Assembly (NCBI GenBank): GCA_964504335.1 | Contig: CAZDET010000003.1 | Span: 62,001 to 126,000, forward strand | Source: CAZDET01 sp964504335 | Lineage (GTDB): Bacteria > Bacteroidota > Bacteroidia > Chitinophagales > Saprospiraceae | Direction: 5' to 3' | DNA length: 64,000 nt | Shown here: piece after piece, positions 61,601-64,000 of the stretch | Layout of the letters: each line of letters begins with the position of its first letter | Position numbering within the stretch: position 1 is the first letter of the stretch | Position numbers and translations under genes: made by a program | The notes under the pieces: model-generated | Database searches by the model: none | Told to the model about the DNA's origin: nothing | The model's input: the letters and a program-made list of their open reading frames with translations, nothing else

Positions 61601-63037
61601 CTATGGCCAGATACCCAGTGAGATATAGTCGTTTGCGATTTTGCTGATGGCATTGACGAAGGCGGCGGTCCGCAGGTCGCGCACCTTGCGTTTGCGCTTC
61701 TGTATTTCCCGAATTTGCTGGTAGGCGGTGATCATGGTCTCCTCAAGTCCGGAACGCACCAGGTCGATTTCTTCCGCTCCGCGGGTAAGGAATTGTTTCT
61801 CGCTATTGTCGAGCGATTTACCGGTCAGCCGTTCTACGGTATCGATAATGTTTCCGTACGTACGCTGATTGAAGCGCTTTTCCATACGACCGAAGCGCAT
61901 GTGGGAAAGGTTTTTCAACCACTCGAAGTAGGATACCGTTACCCCACCTGCATTAAGGTATACATCTGGGATGATCAGGCGCCCGTCGCCCACCAGGATT
62001 TCGGAGGCGTCTGCGGTGATCGGCCCGTTGGCGGCCTCAGCGATTATTTTGGCCTTTACTCGATGGACATTTTGGATCGTGATCACATTTTCGAGAGCGG
62101 CCGGAACCAGGATATCGCATTCGAACTCCATAGCGATCTCCCGTTGGTCTTTTCCGTACGATTCGGCGCCGGGGTAATTTAGAATTGACCCGTGTTCTTG
62201 TCGGTAGCGGATGAGGTCGTGAATGTCGATGCCCTTGGGGTTGTAAATCGCGCCTTCCACCTCTGCAACGCCGACGATGATGACTCCACCTTCGTCCTGG
62301 CTGATAATTGCGGTATTGCTGCCCACATTACCGAGCCCCTGAAGCACCATCGTTTTCCCTTGAGTACCTTGCTTGAGGTTGAGGGCTTTCATGTCGTCGG
62401 CAAACGAACAGGCCTCCCGGATTCCATAGAAGACTCCCCGACCGGTAGCCTCGGTACGCCCCCGGACGCCCTGCTGATTGACCGGCTTGCCCGTTACACA
62501 GCCGGCGGCGTCGATGTCACCACCGTGAAAACTGCGATAAGTATCGTAAATCCACGCCATTTCCCGCGATCCGGTTCCGTAGTCGGGTGCCGGCACGTCG
62601 ATGGCCGGGCCGATGAAGTTACGCCGGATCAGCTCGGTGGTGTATCGCCGGGTGATCTTTTCCAGTTGCAGCGGCGTGTAATCCCAGGGATTGATTCTAA
62701 CGCCTCCCTTCGCGCCGCCGAAGGGCACATCCACGATAGCGCACTTGTAAGACATCAGAGTGGCTAGCGCAACTACCTCCTCCTGGTTGACGTGGTTGCT
62801 GTAGCGAATCCCCCCCTTGGTGGGGCTGCGGTGGTGGCTATGTTGAGCCCGGTAGGCCTCAATCGTTTGCACCTTCCCGTCGATTTTCACGGGAAACTGC
62901 ATTTGGTAAACGGAGTTACAGACTTTGATTTGTTGAAGCAGGCCATCCGGCAGACCGGTATGGATCGCAGCTAGATCGAAGTAGCGCTCGACGCTTTTCA
63001 GAAAGACGTCGTGGCCGACGTTAGGCATGGTGGTCAT
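61601..63037 (-). CDS. gdhA: Glu/Leu/Phe/Val dehydrogenase (glutamate dehydrogenase)
   Basis: A 478-residue NAD(P)-dependent amino-acid dehydrogenase. The glutamate-binding PTKGGIRYS is near 72-80, VPFGGAKGGVRINP near 103 holds the catalytic Lys, and APDYGTGSREMAWIYDTY is near 148. The Rossmann segment is MVLQGLGNVGSNTA near 230. It converts glutamate to 2-oxoglutarate and ammonia or the reverse. ATG at 63037 or 63028 could start it; the first overlaps the end of ccmD by 17 nt, so it is cotranscribed with the ccm genes. Confidence 0.94.
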   Translation of the reverse strand: MTTMPNVGHDVFLKSVERYFDLAAIHTGLPDGLLQQIKVCNSVYQMQFPVKIDGKVQTIEAYRAQHSHHRSPTKGGIRYSNHVNQEEVVALATLMSYKCAIVDVPFGGAKGGVRINPWDYTPLQLEKITRRYTTELIRRNFIGPAIDVPAPDYGTGSREMAWIYDTYRSFHGGDIDAAGCVTGKPVNQQGVRGRTEATGRGVFYGIREACSFADDMKALNLKQGTQGKTMVLQGLGNVGSNTAIISQDEGGVIIVGVAEVEGAIYNPKGIDIHDLIRYRQEHGSILNYPGAESYGKDQREIAMEFECDILVPAALENVITIQNVHRVKAKIIAEAANGPITADASEILVGDGRLIIPDVYLNAGGVTVSYFEWLKNLSHMRFGRMEKRFNQRTYGNIIDTVERLTGKSLDNSEKQFLTRGAEEIDLVRSGLEETMITAYQQIREIQKRKRKVRDLRTAAFVNAISKIANDYISLGIWP

Positions 63038-63278
63038 TAATCTGATTTTCCAATTTGGTTAGACGACGATCCAAGTAGACCATGAACACCACAAGCCCAA
63101 CAAAGACGGCAATGATAACAGCGACGACAACATACATTTTTCCAATACTCCGCATGAAGTCGGTGGCGGTGCCTTGTGCTTCTGCCGGAAATGTCAAGAT
63201 CAGGAACAAGAAAATTGTAAGGCTAATCCGCATCATGGTCTGCATGAGATTACCGGCTAAAGTCTGACTAATTTTCAT
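63021..63278 (-). CDS. ccmD: CcmD-like small membrane protein
   Basis: A protein of about 85 residues from the ATG at 63278; ATGs at 63245, 63236 and 63233 are alternatives, and the later ones give a cleaner signal peptide (MRISLTIFLFLILTFPAEAQ). The mature part has one helix (about 49-69) with the CcmD hallmark SIGKMYVVVAVIIAVFVGLVVFMVYLDRRLTKLE. CcmD tethers the heme chaperone to the CcmABC transporter in cytochrome c maturation. The signal peptide before the CcmD core appears typical of Bacteroidota versions. Confidence 0.82.
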   Translation of the reverse strand: MKISQTLAGNLMQTMMRISLTIFLFLILTFPAEAQGTATDFMRSIGKMYVVVAVIIAVFVGLVVFMVYLDRRLTKLENQINDHHA

Positions 63279-63313
63279 ACTAAACAAGGATTTTCGGCTT
63301 AAGAAATAGCTAC

Positions 63314-64000
63314 CTAATATTCGTCTTCGTATATGGACGCCTGCAAGCGCTGGATACGATAGAACAGACTCGCCATCCAACATCCGAGCAACGTCCAACC
63401 GAGCACCGCCGGATAAAACACCATCCGCATCGTATTGTCGAGATCTTCTCCTCCGAGTGCCGGATTCCCTCCGTTTCCAGGGTGGAGGCTATCGGTGAGG
63501 CGCGGAATAACGTAGATCAGTGGAATGAGTGCCGTGAACGCAAAAATATTGTATACCCCACTGATGCGCCCCCGCTGCTCCGGGTCCGGAAAAGCTAAAC
63601 GCAGTACGAAATAGGCGAGGTAGATGATAATCGCTATCAAAGTGGTGAATTGCTTGATATCCCAGCTCCAGAATTGCCCCCAGGTGTATTTCGCCCAGAT
63701 GGCTCCGGTGATCAGCCCGAGTACCCCAAACAGCACGCCGATTGTAGTCAGCGCCTGCGCCCAATCGTCGTCGCGCAACTGGTGGAAGCTAATATGCCGA
63801 ATACTGTAAACGACCGCCGCAATGAACAGAATCATCATAGCCAGCCACAAGCTGACGTGGAAGTAAGTGTTGCGGATTGTCTCCACCAGAATATTGCGAA
63901 AGGGATACGTCATCCCCTCTAGTTGGTGCAAATCGGAAATGGGACTATTCTCCCAAAGGGCCGCGCCCTGCTCCGGTTGTATCGAATCCTGCGTGACTAA
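63314..64000 (-). CDS. ccmC: Heme exporter/cytochrome c biogenesis protein CcmC, N-terminus beyond window
   Basis: Membrane protein that presents heme for cytochrome c maturation. The reverse strand is open for 229 codons to the window edge without a convincing start; the only in-window ATG, in the EGMTYPF segment, would remove the first helix. The tryptophan-rich heme motif WGQFWSWDIKQF is present, with conserved His in RNTYFHVSLWL before it. About five further helices are visible. The residues before LHQLEGMTYPFRNILVETIRN form an unusually long periplasmic loop. ccmD follows after 35 nt. Confidence 0.88.
   Translation of the reverse strand, partial: LVTQDSIQPEQGAALWENSPISDLHQLEGMTYPFRNILVETIRNTYFHVSLWLAMMILFIAAVVYSIRHISFHQLRDDDWAQALTTIGVLFGVLGLITGAIWAKYTWGQFWSWDIKQFTTLIAIIIYLAYFVLRLAFPDPEQRGRISGVYNIFAFTALIPLIYVIPRLTDSLHPGNGGNPALGGEDLDNTMRMVFYPAVLGWTLLGCWMASLFYRIQRLQASIYEDEY

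Noticed and set aside
1..64000. tRNA, rRNA, riboswitch and prophage signatures
   Set aside because: I looked through all spacers longer than 100 bp and found no cloverleaf with a T-loop GGTTCRAAT pattern, no rRNA segments, no recognisable riboswitch core and no phage genes. A tRNAscan/Infernal run would be decisive.

Overview
The window comes from a chromosome of a member of the Bacteroidota, most likely a Lewinella/Saprospira-type organism (this lineage call is inference). The support is: TAnnTTTG-type promoter boxes, weak or absent Shine-Dalgarno sites, a TonB receptor with an N-terminal carboxypeptidase-like domain, Bacteroidota-restricted families (DUF1599, DUF3667, DUF6249, long NusB, 800-residue MacB-like permeases) and a moderately high GC content. 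It is ordinary core chromosome. I see no rRNA, tRNA, CRISPR array, prophage or transposase.

Layout. 0-8 kb: purC (cut by the window edge), a dispersed structured element, a prolyl oligopeptidase lipoprotein, recF, pdhA, a TPR membrane protein with ribH, and an MBL hydrolase. 8-23 kb: a sodium/solute symporter, a LolD-like ATPase, a DUF389 protein, a MuiA-like protein with an inserted domain, pncA, an AlgI/AlgJ-like O-acetylation pair, an alpha/beta hydrolase, an arsenate-reductase/aquaporin pair, a TonB receptor and a TraB protein. 23-29 kb: groL-groS, secG with its Bacteroidota neighbour, a MORN-like lipoprotein and a PAS-AraC regulator. 29-35 kb: an 1132-residue degenerate helicase/nuclease-like protein and a beta-lactamase-fold protein that has lost the GH3 half of the usual fusion. 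35-44 kb: two paralogous ABC permeases, a DUF3667 protein and leuS. 44-57 kb: ElyC/rhomboid, DUF1599/DoxX, nusB, small proteins, an orphan oxidase subunit III, threonine aldolase, the second copy of the dispersed element, a bifunctional nuclease, mazG, a biotin carboxylase, and an ECF sigma/anti-sigma locus. 57-64 kb: a 1110-residue WG-repeat protein, an Lrp regulator, glutamate dehydrogenase and ccmD/ccmC.

Three patterns in the DNA itself stand out. (1) A ~330 bp element occurs twice, near 0.8-1.1 kb and 51.75-52.1 kb. Both copies keep a Bacteroidota promoter with the same 20-nt spacer and a hairpin with one compensatory base-pair change. Copy B has terminal inverted repeats and a 14-bp flanking direct repeat, so the element looks like a MITE-type mobile element carrying a small RNA. 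(2) At least ten spacers carry tracts whose sequence repeats with strict 8-nt (once 7-nt) phasing, usually starting in or just after a stop codon. (3) The ECF sigma operon and the divergent DUF6249 gene share TGTAACC-N17-CGTC, which predicts an autoregulated divergent promoter pair.
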